NCBI GenBank assembly: GCA_964613215.1
Contig: CAZTHK010000004.1
Location: 62,001-126,000, forward strand
Reading direction: 5' to 3'
Source: CAZTHK01 sp964613215
GTDB lineage: Bacteria; Krumholzibacteriota; Krumholzibacteriia; Krumholzibacteriales; CAZTHK01
Length of the DNA stretch: 64,000 bases
The notes beneath the pieces are model-generated. The model worked only from the letters and a program-made list of their open reading frames with translations, made no database searches and was not told where the DNA came from. Of this stretch, positions 42,231 to 50,463 are shown in pieces; positions within the stretch are counted from its first letter, which is position 1, and each line of letters starts with the position of its first letter. The position numbers and the translations under genes are program-made.

Positions 42231-42720
42231 ACCAGCCCGGCCTTTCGGTCAAATCAGCAGTTCCACTCATTGGAATCCTGCATTCAAGAGATATGCCATT
42301 AATTCCAGCGGATGAACCCGGTTGAGCCGGCTGTAATATCCGGAAGCAATTCAAGTAACAGCAAAGGGATAGCTGGAAAGCGGAAGAACGTTCGTTACAC
42401 CGCCCTGCTGTCATCCCGTCCCTTGGATTATGCCGCTTTTTCTCCCCTCCCCCGAAAAATATTCCCTGATTGATCAGTATCCCGGAAAAAGATAGATTGA
42501 ATATTTTCTTCAAGGCAAATCATACCGGCCGGATCTGAGCCGGTGATAGAAACCAGCATGCCGGAAAGGTGGGTAATTCCAGTGGATCAGTTTCTGGAGA
42601 TATCCCACTGAAGATTATTATATGCTGTAACCCGGAATCAATTTCTGATACCCTCCCGGTAAACCGGATTAGATTCTGAAGGATGAGGGAAAAAACAAAC
42701 CATATTCAGGAAGGGGGAAT
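42231..42720. other. Intergenic region with divergent promoters expected
   Basis: This 490-base gap separates the divergent glycosyltransferase and phosphoesterase genes. A 6-bp hairpin (ACCGGC/GCCGGT, about 42523-42543) is present. A 99-codon minus-strand frame overlaps the glycosyltransferase start and has low-complexity, non-protein-like sequence. No riboswitch or promoter was recognised with confidence. Confidence 0.4.
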
Positions 42721-43212
42721 ATGAAAATAGCCATAATCAGTGACACTCACGATCACATCGATAAAACAGATCTGGCCATCGGACAGATAAATCAGAGTGA
42801 CCCCGATATTCTGATTCATTGTGGTGATCTGGTGTCACCCTTTATGCTGGACAGTCTCTCTATCTTCCGGGGGCCGGTGCATATAGTATTCGGGAACAAT
42901 GAGGGAGATAAATTCACCATAAGTTCCTTCGCCAATAAATACCCCTCACTGACCCTGCATGGAGAGATGGGCACCATCGAAACGGATTCAGGTGATATTG
43001 CATTCACCCATAAGCCGGTATTTGCCACGGGGCTGGCTTCGGAAAAGAGATACCATGCAGTATTCTGCGGGCACAGCCACCGGCACAAATCAGAGAAGAT
43101 AAATGGAACCCGGTTGATCAATCCGGGTGATATCATGGGACTCCATGAAAAGCCGGGATGGGTTCTGTACATCCCCGGAGAGGACAAATGGGAAAGATTT
43201 TCACTCGACTGA
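42721..43212 (+). CDS. YfcE/MJ0936-type metallophosphoesterase
   Basis: The 163 residues show the calcineurin-like phosphoesterase motifs in order: SDTHDH (metal ligands, residues 7-12), CGDLVS, GNNEGD and CGHSHRH near the end. The compact size fits the YfcE/MJ0936 family, cytosolic dimetal phosphodiesterases whose physiological substrates are unclear. GGAAGGGGG sits 3-4 bases before the ATG. The last codons (KWERFSLD) fall in the first unit of a degenerate tandem repeat that continues past the stop. Confidence 0.92.
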   Translation: MKIAIISDTHDHIDKTDLAIGQINQSDPDILIHCGDLVSPFMLDSLSIFRGPVHIVFGNNEGDKFTISSFANKYPSLTLHGEMGTIETDSGDIAFTHKPVFATGLASEKRYHAVFCGHSHRHKSEKINGTRLINPGDIMGLHEKPGWVLYIPGEDKWERFSLD

Positions 43213-43320
43213 AAGGGGGAGCACCGGGGGGATAAATTCGCCCTGGATTGAAAGTGGTGGGACAGATGGGATAGATTCTCTCTCGATTGGAAGGGAAAGG
43301 ATAAAGCAAATCGCCCCTGA
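43190..43320. repeat. Degenerate tandem repeat, about 42-45 bp, three units
   Basis: Units beginning near 43190 (GGGAAAGATTTTCACTCGAC), 43228 (GGGATAAATTCGCCCTGGAT) and 43268 (GGGATAGATTCTCTCTCGAT) share the pattern GGGAWARATTC...GATTGAAAG. The first unit is the 3' end of the phosphoesterase gene, so the array may have grown by duplication of that end. Confidence 0.6.
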
Positions 43321-43394
43321 CCGGTACCGGTCAGCATCATTTCTACAGAATGATGCCGCTTTCACTATCTGTAAAACAACGGATTGTGCATTAA

Positions 43395-44339
43395 TCACTC
43401 CACTTCCACATCCCAGTCGACCGGACTGTCCTCTATGAAACTAATGGCTGTCTCAATATCCGGAATGCCCGACCTCCCCCCCATCCTCCTGCACTTCAGT
43501 GCCGCCACCGCATTGGAAAATACACAGATCTCCCTCAGCGGCCAGCCTCTGTATACTCCGTAGCAGAATGCCCCGTGGAAGACATCCCCCGCCCCGGTGG
43601 TATCCTCCGCATCCACAGGGAAGGGTTCTACTTCAATGATCTTCCCCTCCGTAACAGCACTACATCCCCTCTCACCAAGGGTAACAACTCCCGCCACGGG
43701 GTTATAATCCATGATGGCCTTCAGACCCTCCACCGGGCTTCCCTTCTTAGATATCTGGTCAGAGAAGACCTCGCTGGCCACGATATAATCACAGAGGGGA
43801 AGCAACTTATCCACTCCCTCCCTCAGGGTTCCGGCATCTATTACCACCGGGATATTATTCTCCCTGGCAAATCTGGCGGCATGCATAGCGGCTGCAGGCT
43901 CCAGGGAATCTATCAGCAGAACACCAGCCTCCCCTATCATATCCAGATCAACTTCTCCCGGTTGCATGTGAGAAAGTGTACCCCTGGTCCATACTATGGT
44001 TCTTTCAGCCGTTTTTTCGTCCACCATTATGAAGGCGAACTGTGATCTCTCACCCCTCTCTGTTACTACACCCGAAGTATCAACATCCTCACCGGCCAGT
44101 TCCTCCATCATTCTCTCTCCAAACTGATCATCCCCCACCTTCCCCATATAGGCGGAATTAAGGCCCAGCCGCCCAACCGTCACCATCGCCGTGGCGGCGG
44201 GCCCTCCACCCTGAATCATGAAATCGCTCATCTCCAGTTTGAGATTCTTACGGGGAATGGCCGGGACCTTGCAGAGATAATCCAGGGCGGTATATCCCAA
44301 TCCCACTATGTCAATTTTATTACGGCGTAATGTATTCAT
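43395..44339 (-). CDS. PfkB-family carbohydrate kinase
   Basis: A ribokinase-like sugar or nucleoside kinase. The start is ATG 44339; the frame is open three codons further to a TTG. About 314 residues show the first PfkB signature around GGGPAATAMVTVGRLGLNSA and the second as DTTGAGDVFHGAFCYG, with the catalytic Asp in GAGD. The substrate cannot be told from sequence. It stands alone, convergent with the phosphoesterase. Its start lacks a strong ribosome site. Confidence 0.9.
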   Translation of the reverse strand: MNTLRRNKIDIVGLGYTALDYLCKVPAIPRKNLKLEMSDFMIQGGGPAATAMVTVGRLGLNSAYMGKVGDDQFGERMMEELAGEDVDTSGVVTERGERSQFAFIMVDEKTAERTIVWTRGTLSHMQPGEVDLDMIGEAGVLLIDSLEPAAAMHAARFARENNIPVVIDAGTLREGVDKLLPLCDYIVASEVFSDQISKKGSPVEGLKAIMDYNPVAGVVTLGERGCSAVTEGKIIEVEPFPVDAEDTTGAGDVFHGAFCYGVYRGWPLREICVFSNAVAALKCRRMGGRSGIPDIETAISFIEDSPVDWDVEVE

Positions 44340-44455
44340 ATTAACCAAGGTTCAGGTTAAAAGCCGGAATCAGCCTGCCCGGCTGCCGTACTGGCAATCA
44401 TCACAAGTACAACCAGAACACTTTCATCTGATAAGTGCAATCCTGTCATTAAATT

Positions 44456-44576
44456 GTAGATAACCATGGGCAAGTCCATGGCACTTAACTAAAATACAAG
44501 CTTCGCCCGCCGCTCATTCGGGCCGAGTTCACATTCACCCACGGGCAAGTCATTGGACCTCCGCCCCGCAGGTTAT
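44456..44576 (+). repeat. Palindromic repeat family B, copy 1 (121 bp)
   Basis: This copy matches 48359-48479 over its full 121 bases. It contains three nested palindromes: CCATGGGCAAGTCCATGG, a CGCC...GGGC stem, and a decayed CCACGGGCAAG...stem. Its ends are complementary (GATAACC...GGTTAT). It is non-coding and REP/MITE-like. Confidence 0.8.
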
Positions 44577-44623
44577 TATATTAAATCAACTGAGACGCCT
44601 TAGACAACCCCAATCCCCGGATT

Positions 44624-44821
44624 ATTAACCTCAATCCGTCAATAATATTTTTGCCCCCGGCTTCATTCCGGTCAATCCATACCTTTTCCCATGTGATCCC
44701 GGAAATTTGTTAACACCACCGGCTGTGGTGGAATAAACTGCAGCATGGTGCGGGTACGCCGCCGGATCTACAGCCTGTATCTCTGGTCCGGCCAGGATCA
44801 TTTTGACGGGTCGAGGTTAAT
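44624..44821 (+). repeat. 197-bp repeat family A with terminal inverted repeats, copy 1
   Basis: The sequence is about 90% identical to 45396-45592, in the same direction. The left end reads TTAACCTCAATCCGTCAA and the right end TTGACGGGTCGAGGTTAA, inverted copies of each other with one or two mismatches. An internal CCACCGGCTGTGGTGG palindrome lies at its centre. No transposase frame fits inside. It resembles a MITE and lies just upstream of the Nudix gene. Confidence 0.85.
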
Positions 44822-44885
44822 TCTCACTTGTCATAATAATTGCTTTTTATTTATGTTGATTCAAAAGGAAAGGAAACATTTCAAC

Positions 44886-45398
44886 ATGGAAAGTGAAAAG
44901 AAATTCTGTCCCTTCTGCGGCGCAAACCTGAATACCCGGGAGAACGAAGGACGCCCCCGCCTTTACTGCAGAAGGGAGAAGCGATTCGTATATGAAAATC
45001 CCATACCTGCAGCTACCGCTCTGCTGACCGACGCTGAAAAGCGTATTCTGCTGGTGTTGAGAAACCGCCAGCCGGGCATCCATAAATGGGGTCTGCCCGG
45101 CGGATTCGTGGAAAACGGGGAAAGCCCTGCAGAGGCGGCGGCACGGGAACTGGAGGAAGAGACCGGATTGATCGCCTCACCTGGAAAACTGATTAATGTG
45201 ATATACCAGGAAAGTGATTTTTACAAAACAGCACTCCTTATAATTGGTTATCGTTTCGGAAGTTATACTGGAAATATACAGGCGGGTGATGATGCCGACA
45301 AAGCCGCTTTCTTCGAATACGGAGACCTACCTGAGCTGGCTTTCCAGAGCCATCGTCAGTTGGTGGATCAGATCTATAAGAACCTTCTTAAAACATAA
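44886..45398 (+). CDS. Nudix hydrolase with N-terminal zinc-ribbon-like segment
   Basis: The start is ATG 44886, with AGGAAAGGA upstream; longer in-frame starts lie inside the upstream repeat. The 170 residues begin with a CPFCG zinc-ribbon-like motif and one later Cys28. The fourth ligand of NudC-type ribbons is missing (YCRREKRF where CxxC is usual). A perfect Nudix box runs from Gly73 to Leu95 (GGFVENGE, then RELEEETGL). It probably hydrolyses a nucleoside diphosphate derivative; the substrate is unknown. Copies of repeat A flank it in direct orientation, and its stop codon TAA is part of the downstream copy. Confidence 0.92.
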   Translation: MESEKKFCPFCGANLNTRENEGRPRLYCRREKRFVYENPIPAATALLTDAEKRILLVLRNRQPGIHKWGLPGGFVENGESPAEAAARELEEETGLIASPGKLINVIYQESDFYKTALLIIGYRFGSYTGNIQAGDDADKAAFFEYGDLPELAFQSHRQLVDQIYKNLLKT

Positions 45399-45592
45399 CC
45401 TCAATTCGTCAATAATATTTTTGCTCCCGGCTTCATTCCGGTTAATCCATACCTCTATCTATGTGATCCCGGAAATTTGTTAACACCGCCGGCAGTGGTG
45501 GAATGAACTGCAGCATGGTGCGGGTACGCCGCCGGTCCCACAGCCTGTATATCTGGTCCGGCCAGGATCATTTCGACGGATCGAGGTTAATT
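45396..45592 (+). repeat. 197-bp repeat family A with terminal inverted repeats, copy 2
   Basis: This is the second copy of the element at 44624-44821, in direct orientation. It has the same terminal inverted repeats (TAACCTCAATTCGTCAA and TCGACGGATCGAGGTTAA) and the same central palindrome in diverged form (CCGCCGGCAGTGGTGG). The two copies bracket the Nudix gene exactly. Confidence 0.85.
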
Positions 45593-45717
45593 ATCCCTCA
45601 AAACCTACTGCTACGGTTACCGGCAGGAATTAAGCACTTCTGACAGCAGTCTGCCTCCGTGGTAAGGATGAATGTACTAATTCTTCTGAATCCCGGTTAT
45701 ACTTCCGGAAAATATTA

Positions 45718-46836
45718 TCACTTCTGTCCCCAGGTGGTCCGGCCGGGAGATGTTCCGCATGCCCGGCTCTGAGGATCACAGGTAGCACGTCCATCCTCAG
45801 CACAGGTGAATTCATCGCCACAGGTGGGCCATTCACCGCTGCAGGTGCTTGAACATGTCTCCAGTCCATCGCAGGTTGGATTCCCGTCATAGGTTATGCC
45901 GCACCGCCGGCCCGGTTGGCAGGTCGGCCATATCCCGCAGGTTCTGGTGCAGGTGGGTGATGTACTGTCGCAGGTAAAGGAACCATGGTAGGTAGTCCTG
46001 CATCCCGGATGGCCGCTGCAGGTGTTGGAGCATGTCTCCGTACCGTCACAGGTGGGATATGAGGAACAGGTGATATCGCAGGTGGGAGTCTGCTGTTCAC
46101 AGGTATTGGTTCCGATGCAGGTCCAGTATTCGCCGCAGGTGGGAACAGAATAACAGGTAGGGGATAAATCACCGGTAGGCCCGCCTCCACAGGTGATATT
46201 ATAGTCAAAGGTGGGATCCCAGTCACATTCACCTCCGTAGCAGGTTGGATTGCTGCAGGTGAAGCCACCCTCCAAGGTGGGAGCACAGTTGGATACACAG
46301 GTTGGCATCCTGTCAGAACAGGTACTGCTGCAGGTAGGCAGTCCTTCACAGGTGAAGCTGCAGGTGGGAGCATTCCAAAGGCAAGTACCGTAACCACCGC
46401 AGGTTGGTGAAGCATCACAGGTTGTACCGTCATGACAGGTGGGAGTTTCACCGCAGGTAGACTGGGTGGTGGGGGTTTCCCCGGGGGGGCTATTACATAA
46501 CGCAAATCCGCTGCAGGTTTCCGAACAGGTCAATCCACCATCGCAGGTCTGATCTCCGGAAGTACAGGTAGGCTGACCGGAGTTTGCGGTTATATCGGCA
46601 GGAACCGAATGCGATTGTTTCAACTGAGGGGTAGACATATTGGGCGGCCCGGCTTTAACAGGAGCTGAAATCATTCCGCCTGTCTTTATCCCTGAGTCTT
46701 CAAGTTCCCTTATCGCCCGCTTGAGTGACAGGGTGAAGGCGGGTGAACCGGCGTGTTCCTCCTCCGGCTCTCCGATAAATAAAAATCCGGATGCAAAAAG
46801 GAGGGTAACAAGCACCATCGTTATACTTTTTTTCAT
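45718..46836 (-). CDS. Secreted cysteine-rich Thr-Cys repeat protein
   Basis: The start is ATG 46836, with GGAGGG 7 bases upstream. The 372-residue product has a signal sequence (about 1-20), a Cys-free helical/linker stretch to about residue 85, then about 280 residues with 42 cysteines, 36 of them preceded by threonine. Recurrent units read PTC-xx-TC-xxxx-PTC: ETCSNTCSGHPGC, ETCSSTCSGEWPTC, PTCSSTCSDRMPTC, PTCTRTCGIWPTC. No known domain was recognised. The even cysteine count and export signal suggest a disulfide-stabilised solenoid outside the cytoplasm, or a metal-binding surface protein. A TATAAT -10 lies about 70 bases upstream. Confidence 0.85.
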   Translation of the reverse strand: MKKSITMVLVTLLFASGFLFIGEPEEEHAGSPAFTLSLKRAIRELEDSGIKTGGMISAPVKAGPPNMSTPQLKQSHSVPADITANSGQPTCTSGDQTCDGGLTCSETCSGFALCNSPPGETPTTQSTCGETPTCHDGTTCDASPTCGGYGTCLWNAPTCSFTCEGLPTCSSTCSDRMPTCVSNCAPTLEGGFTCSNPTCYGGECDWDPTFDYNITCGGGPTGDLSPTCYSVPTCGEYWTCIGTNTCEQQTPTCDITCSSYPTCDGTETCSNTCSGHPGCRTTYHGSFTCDSTSPTCTRTCGIWPTCQPGRRCGITYDGNPTCDGLETCSSTCSGEWPTCGDEFTCAEDGRATCDPQSRACGTSPGRTTWGQK

Positions 46837-47340
46837 GGTTATTCCCTCCTTCCGCCAGATTCTCCCCATTTGCTGTTACCGGTACATATAAGCTTTCTCT
46901 CAATAAATATTATAAGAACCAGGCTGCTTTATTGAAAGACAATTCCATTTGATCATTTTAATTTCAACGTTGAAAGGATACCTGTAATTTAATTTGCCTG
47001 CTGGGAATGGAATAATCATTACCCAGTTGTCCAAGCCGGACGGGTAATGAAAACAGCAACACTCCTGACAAGTGTCTGTTAATTTTCAAAGTAGCGGTAT
47101 GATCACCGCCAGCGGCAATTTACCTGATAACCTGAGGTTGCTCTGCCGGAAATATAACAAACCCGGGGCGGAGAGAGCATATGGCAAAAATTCATGTAAG
47201 AGTATTATAAGTGACAGCAGGCAGCAACCTGCGCACATCCAGGAAATATCAACTTGTGTCGGTAAAATTTTATTATCTCTATCATCCCTCCATGCGAGAG
47301 CGGGTTCACGAATTAATCGGGTTAAATGTGGGGATAATTC
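46837..47340. other. Long intergenic region upstream of the Cys-rich gene
   Basis: These 504 bases hold a candidate minus-strand -10 (TATAAT at about 46909-46914) for the Cys-rich gene, with only a weak -35. Plus-strand frames here (for example 47072-47536) run into the antisense of the kinase gene and look spurious. Nothing else was seen. Confidence 0.4.
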
Positions 47341-48222
47341 TCACACTGGTACAATTACACGGAAGGCACCCGGTATCAACTCCACCGATACGGGAGTTTC
47401 ACCAACCATCTCTCCGTCAGCCTGCACCTTGATAGGTTTCTCAGCATCTATGGTTATTCTATCTGTAGCTCCTATCCTTTTTATACTGCGCTGGGGTGGT
47501 TTTCTTCCCAGAACATTGAGAATTAGTGTGGGATAATCTTTTATTGAATCAGCCTTTACATAGATTACATCCAGAACACCATCGTCAATTTCGATCCTGG
47601 GAGAACGGGGAAGAATCATCTCGCTGATAATACCACCGTTGGCTACAGATACCTCCGGCGACCGAATCTCCATATACCTGCCGTCCACTGTAATCTTGAA
47701 ACGATGTGGTCTAAAGGTGATCAGCTGCCTGAGGGCGGACCCCACATAAGCCAGCATACCGAAAAGTTTTTTCTCCCTCCTGGTCAGAGCCTTAACCGCC
47801 AGAGAACTTACCCCTGCCCCCACAGTCAGAACAAAGATTCTCTCTCCGACTTTCATTGCATCGATGGTTCTGGTCCGGTGGCTTCCGGAAATCACACCAA
47901 TGGCCTTTTCCATTTGCAGGGGTATTCCCAGTTCCCTGGCGATCATGTTTCCGGTACCAAGAGGGATAATACCCAGGGGAACATCACTGCCTGCAAGACC
48001 CCCTGCGGCGGTAGCTATTGTACTGTCACCACCGGCTGCAATACAGAGATCGATGCCCTCTCCAATCTGTCTCCTCACTATCACTTCCGCCCTGGAGAAG
48101 GATTCCACGGTATGAATATTTAAAAGTGCTTCTTCCCCGAAGAATTCTTTAAGATTACGGTGCATCTCCTCGGATTTGCGGGCGGTTAATTCGGGATTCT
48201 TCAGCACCAGGATTTTATTCAT
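47341..48222 (-). CDS. Diacylglycerol/lipid kinase family protein (YegS-like)
   Basis: The 293-residue protein shows the DAGK catalytic fold: a Rossmann-like N-terminus (NKILVLKNPEL), the nucleotide loop AAGGDSTIATAAGGL (Gly-Gly-Asp-Ser-Thr at 64-68, where GGDGT is usual), the LGIIPLGTGNMIARELGIP segment, and a C-terminal beta domain (DGEMVGETPVSVELIPGAFRV, shortened). It probably phosphorylates a lipid or sphingoid-like acceptor; the substrate is unknown. Length is typical. Confidence 0.9.
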   Translation of the reverse strand: MNKILVLKNPELTARKSEEMHRNLKEFFGEEALLNIHTVESFSRAEVIVRRQIGEGIDLCIAAGGDSTIATAAGGLAGSDVPLGIIPLGTGNMIARELGIPLQMEKAIGVISGSHRTRTIDAMKVGERIFVLTVGAGVSSLAVKALTRREKKLFGMLAYVGSALRQLITFRPHRFKITVDGRYMEIRSPEVSVANGGIISEMILPRSPRIEIDDGVLDVIYVKADSIKDYPTLILNVLGRKPPQRSIKRIGATDRITIDAEKPIKVQADGEMVGETPVSVELIPGAFRVIVPV

Positions 48223-48358
48223 AATAAATTCAACCTCCGGTTTGAAGTTCCCTCCCCGATGTTCATTTCCACAGTTGGCATATATCGACCGGTACTATTA
48301 ATTATAATCAAATTCAATAATCAGCACATCAGATAAAAACGTAGGTCAGGCTGGATTA

Positions 48359-48479
48359 GTAGATAACCATGGGCAAGCCCATGGCACTTAATCAGAATAC
48401 CGGCTTCGCTCGCCGCCCATCCGGGCGGAGTTCACATTCACCCACGGGCAAGCCCGTGGAACTCTGCCCTGCAGGTTAT
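48359..48479 (+). repeat. Palindromic repeat family B, copy 2 (121 bp)
   Basis: This is the best-preserved copy. CCATGGGCAAGCCCATGG, CGCCCATCCGGGCG and CCACGGGCAAGCCCGTGG are three perfect or near-perfect palindromes in a row, bounded by GATAACC and GGTTATC. It lies in the 532-base gap between the lipid kinase and the DUF378 gene. The rest of the gap is AT-rich, with one unconvincing 69-codon frame (48529-48738). Confidence 0.8.
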
Positions 48480-48754
48480 CAGATGCACAGGGTAAGAGTT
48501 AGCCGAATAATTCATAAAAATATCATTCATGCCTGATTATTATAAAATTAATAATATTTATAAAGTTTTTCGCCTTACTGTTCTTATTTCATTCAGAAAG
48601 AATCCTGGCCGGAAAATCTTTATTATCCCGCCAAATTCCCTGATCGTCGATCTGGTTTATCAATTATTCCGGAAAAACAAAATCCCCCCCGTAATTATTT
48701 GCTTGCAATATATATTTACTTTGATTTATAAAACCTAAAAAGGAGGTGATAAAG

Positions 48755-48961
48755 ATGAATAAACTGAATACTCTGGATTGGATAGTGTTGATCCTTATAA
48801 TTATCGGCGGATTGAACTGGCTGCTGGTCGGGATTTTCAGCTTCAACCTGGTTTCCGCAATATTCGGCGAGATGTCGATAGTTTCAAGGATTGTATACAT
48901 ACTGGTGGGACTCTCAGCAATTTATGCCATATTCCTTCTTGGAAAATTACAGAAGAGATAA
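48755..48961 (+). CDS. DUF378 small membrane protein
   Basis: The start is ATG 48755, with AAGGAGGTGAT (a full anti-SD match) upstream. The 68 residues have two transmembrane helices (about 8-28 and 42-62) with the DUF378/YuzA pattern LDWIVLILIIIGGLNWLLVG and IVYILVGLSAIYAIF. The function is unknown; it is a widespread small membrane protein. A hairpin (GCGGG...CCCGC, 48971-48992) follows the stop. Confidence 0.9.
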   Translation: MNKLNTLDWIVLILIIIGGLNWLLVGIFSFNLVSAIFGEMSIVSRIVYILVGLSAIYAIFLLGKLQKR

Positions 48962-49333
48962 TCCCTTAAATGCGGGGGATGCAGAACTCCCGCTAATTTA
49001 ACCGGGTTATAAGTTCAGGGGCTTGTCAGACTACAACCCAAAATATAATTACCATGTCAATGTGAAGACTGGGATGTGGATGAATTATGCCGATTTTAAA
49101 TATTACAGCTGCAATTTTCTGAAATTCGGGGGTCTATCTCCGGTTCCCGGACTGTAGCTGTCTCATGTAGAAAAACGTCAACAAAATACGGAACATACCA
49201 ATTGTCCGCCCCACTGTTTATCTGGTAGGAGTTAAACAGGAGCCCGCCGTATATTGTCTTTCAGGAGAGGGCATCCGTCTCCGGCGGGTGAAGGATAACC
49301 GCCTTATGAAGTTATAACTGGGGAGGAATTGAT
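48962..49333. other. Intergenic region upstream of the PEBP gene
   Basis: These 372 bases contain the hairpin after DUF378 (48971-48992) and a 7-bp inverted repeat CCCGCCG/CGGCGGG spanning about 49243-49289. No gene or recognisable riboswitch was found. Confidence 0.4.
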
Positions 49334-49768
49334 ATGGATATAAGGAGCCCGGAATTCGAACAGAATGATAGTATTCCGTCAAAATTTACCTGCCAGGGGG
49401 AGGATATCAATCCCCGCCTGGAGTTTGAGGATGTACCGGAGGGGACCAGGAGCCTGGCTCTTATTATGGATGACCCGGACGCCCCGGGAGGAACGTGGCT
49501 TCACTGGCTGGTTTACGATATCCCCCCTGACAAGAGGGTTATCGAGGAAAACAGTGTTCCCGGGAAGGAGGGGATGAACAGCTTCCGGAAGAAGGACTAC
49601 GGGGGACCCTGCCCCCCGTCAGGAGAACATCGCTATTTCTTCAGGGCCTATGCTCTGGATGATATGCTGGAGCTGGAGGAGGAAACCAGCCGGCAGGAAA
49701 TGGAGGAGGCCATGGAAGGCCACATTCTTGAGCAGTGCCAGCTGATGGGAAGATACAGCAAGGAGTAA
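49334..49768 (+). CDS. YbhB/YbcL-type PEBP family protein
   Basis: The 144 residues match bacterial phosphatidylethanolamine-binding proteins (Raf-kinase-inhibitor-like): SKFTCQGEDINPRLEF, the ligand-pocket motif LIMDDPDAPGGTWLHWLVYD, and GPCPPSGEHRYFFRAYALD. The fold is a single-domain cytosolic ligand-binding protein of unclear role. GGGGAGG precedes the ATG. It stands between unrelated genes on the plus strand. Confidence 0.94.
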   Translation: MDIRSPEFEQNDSIPSKFTCQGEDINPRLEFEDVPEGTRSLALIMDDPDAPGGTWLHWLVYDIPPDKRVIEENSVPGKEGMNSFRKKDYGGPCPPSGEHRYFFRAYALDDMLELEEETSRQEMEEAMEGHILEQCQLMGRYSKE

Positions 49769-49847
49769 GCCGGCCGGAAGATTTAATCGAACAGCTAATT
49801 TGATCAGTATTAATTAAAGTATTTTCAGGAAAACCAGGAGTGATACC

Positions 49848-50411
49848 ATGCAAGTTCCACCCGAAATCAGTTTCCGGGGAGTTGAATCAAATACTGCCAT
49901 AGAGAATATGATCAGGGAATGGCTGGAAGATCTGGAGAAGGTGTGCGATCATATAAACAGTGCACATATCGCTGTGGAAAAAACACAGAAACACCAGGAT
50001 AGGGGAAATCCGTACCGGGTTCGAATCGACCTTACCGTTACCCCGGGACACGAGATAGCGGTGCGCAAGGAACCCAGCAGAGGAGATATGCACGATCCCC
50101 TCAACAGTGTGATAAACGACGCCTTCGAAGCAGCCAGAAAACAACTTAGGGAACTGGTGGACAAACAGCAGGGCAAAACCAAGTCTCACCCCGATCAGGA
50201 GGTCAACGCGTTCGTGGAGAAGATCTTTCATGACCGGGGATACGGATTCCTGAAAGCTCTGGAGGGTCACCAGGTTTACTTCCACCAGAACAGTGTTCTA
50301 AACGACATGTTCGACCGGCTAAGACCTGGCGCGGGAGTACATTACACCGAAGAGATGGGTGAAAAGGGGCCTCAGGCAACCTCCGTCCGGGTCATAGAAA
50401 TGCCGGGTTAG
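49848..50411 (+). CDS. Ribosome hibernation factor (HPF/RaiA)-like domain fused to cold-shock domain
   Basis: Residues about 6-115 follow the HPF/RaiA fold pattern (PPEISFRGVESNTAIENMIR; RVRIDLTVTPGHEIAVRKEP). Residues about 128-185 are a cold-shock/OB domain (GKIF-type VEKIFHDRGYGFLKALEGHQ, then VYFHQNSVL), with aromatic RNP-like residues present. The fusion occurs in several phyla and probably binds ribosomes or rRNA under stress. AGGAGTGAT precedes the ATG. Repeat B copy 3 begins right after the stop. Confidence 0.88.
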   Translation: MQVPPEISFRGVESNTAIENMIREWLEDLEKVCDHINSAHIAVEKTQKHQDRGNPYRVRIDLTVTPGHEIAVRKEPSRGDMHDPLNSVINDAFEAARKQLRELVDKQQGKTKSHPDQEVNAFVEKIFHDRGYGFLKALEGHQVYFHQNSVLNDMFDRLRPGAGVHYTEEMGEKGPQATSVRVIEMPG

Positions 50412-50463
50412 CAGGTACCCACGGCCAAGCCCGTGGCACTTAATCAAAATACCGGCTTCGCTA
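50412..50463 (+). repeat. Palindromic repeat family B, truncated copy 3
   Basis: These 52 bases match the first part of copies 1 and 2 (CCACGGCCAAGCCCGTGGCA, then CTTAATCAAAATACCGGCTT) and stop at CGCT. Only the first palindrome is left. It abuts the stop codon of the HPF-CSD gene. Confidence 0.7.

Noticed and set aside
42214..42513. A 99-codon minus-strand frame before the glycosyltransferase
   Set aside because: It overlaps the start of the real gene, has no ribosome site and shows no protein-like pattern.
44745..44885. Longer N-terminus for the Nudix protein
   Set aside because: The extension would be translated from repeat A. The ATG at 44886 has its own ribosome site and begins the CPFCG motif at the normal distance.
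45894..46505. A 203-codon frame on the same strand as, but out of frame with, the Cys-rich gene
   Set aside because: It is a Pro/Val/Ala-rich shadow of the repetitive Cys codons. The in-frame Cys protein has the signal peptide and ribosome site.
45740..46560. Repeated CAGGTGGG-type words that could suggest a CRISPR or satellite array
   Set aside because: Spacing is irregular (12-40 bases) and set by the Cys codons of one open frame. There are no uniform repeats and spacers.
47072..47536. A 154-codon plus-strand frame upstream of and opposite the lipid kinase
   Set aside because: About half of it is antisense to the conserved C-terminus of the kinase, and the rest lacks a ribosome site or family pattern.
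48529..48738. A 69-codon plus-strand frame upstream of the DUF378 gene
   Set aside because: It is AT-rich sequence with no ribosome site, and it covers the likely promoter of the DUF378 gene.
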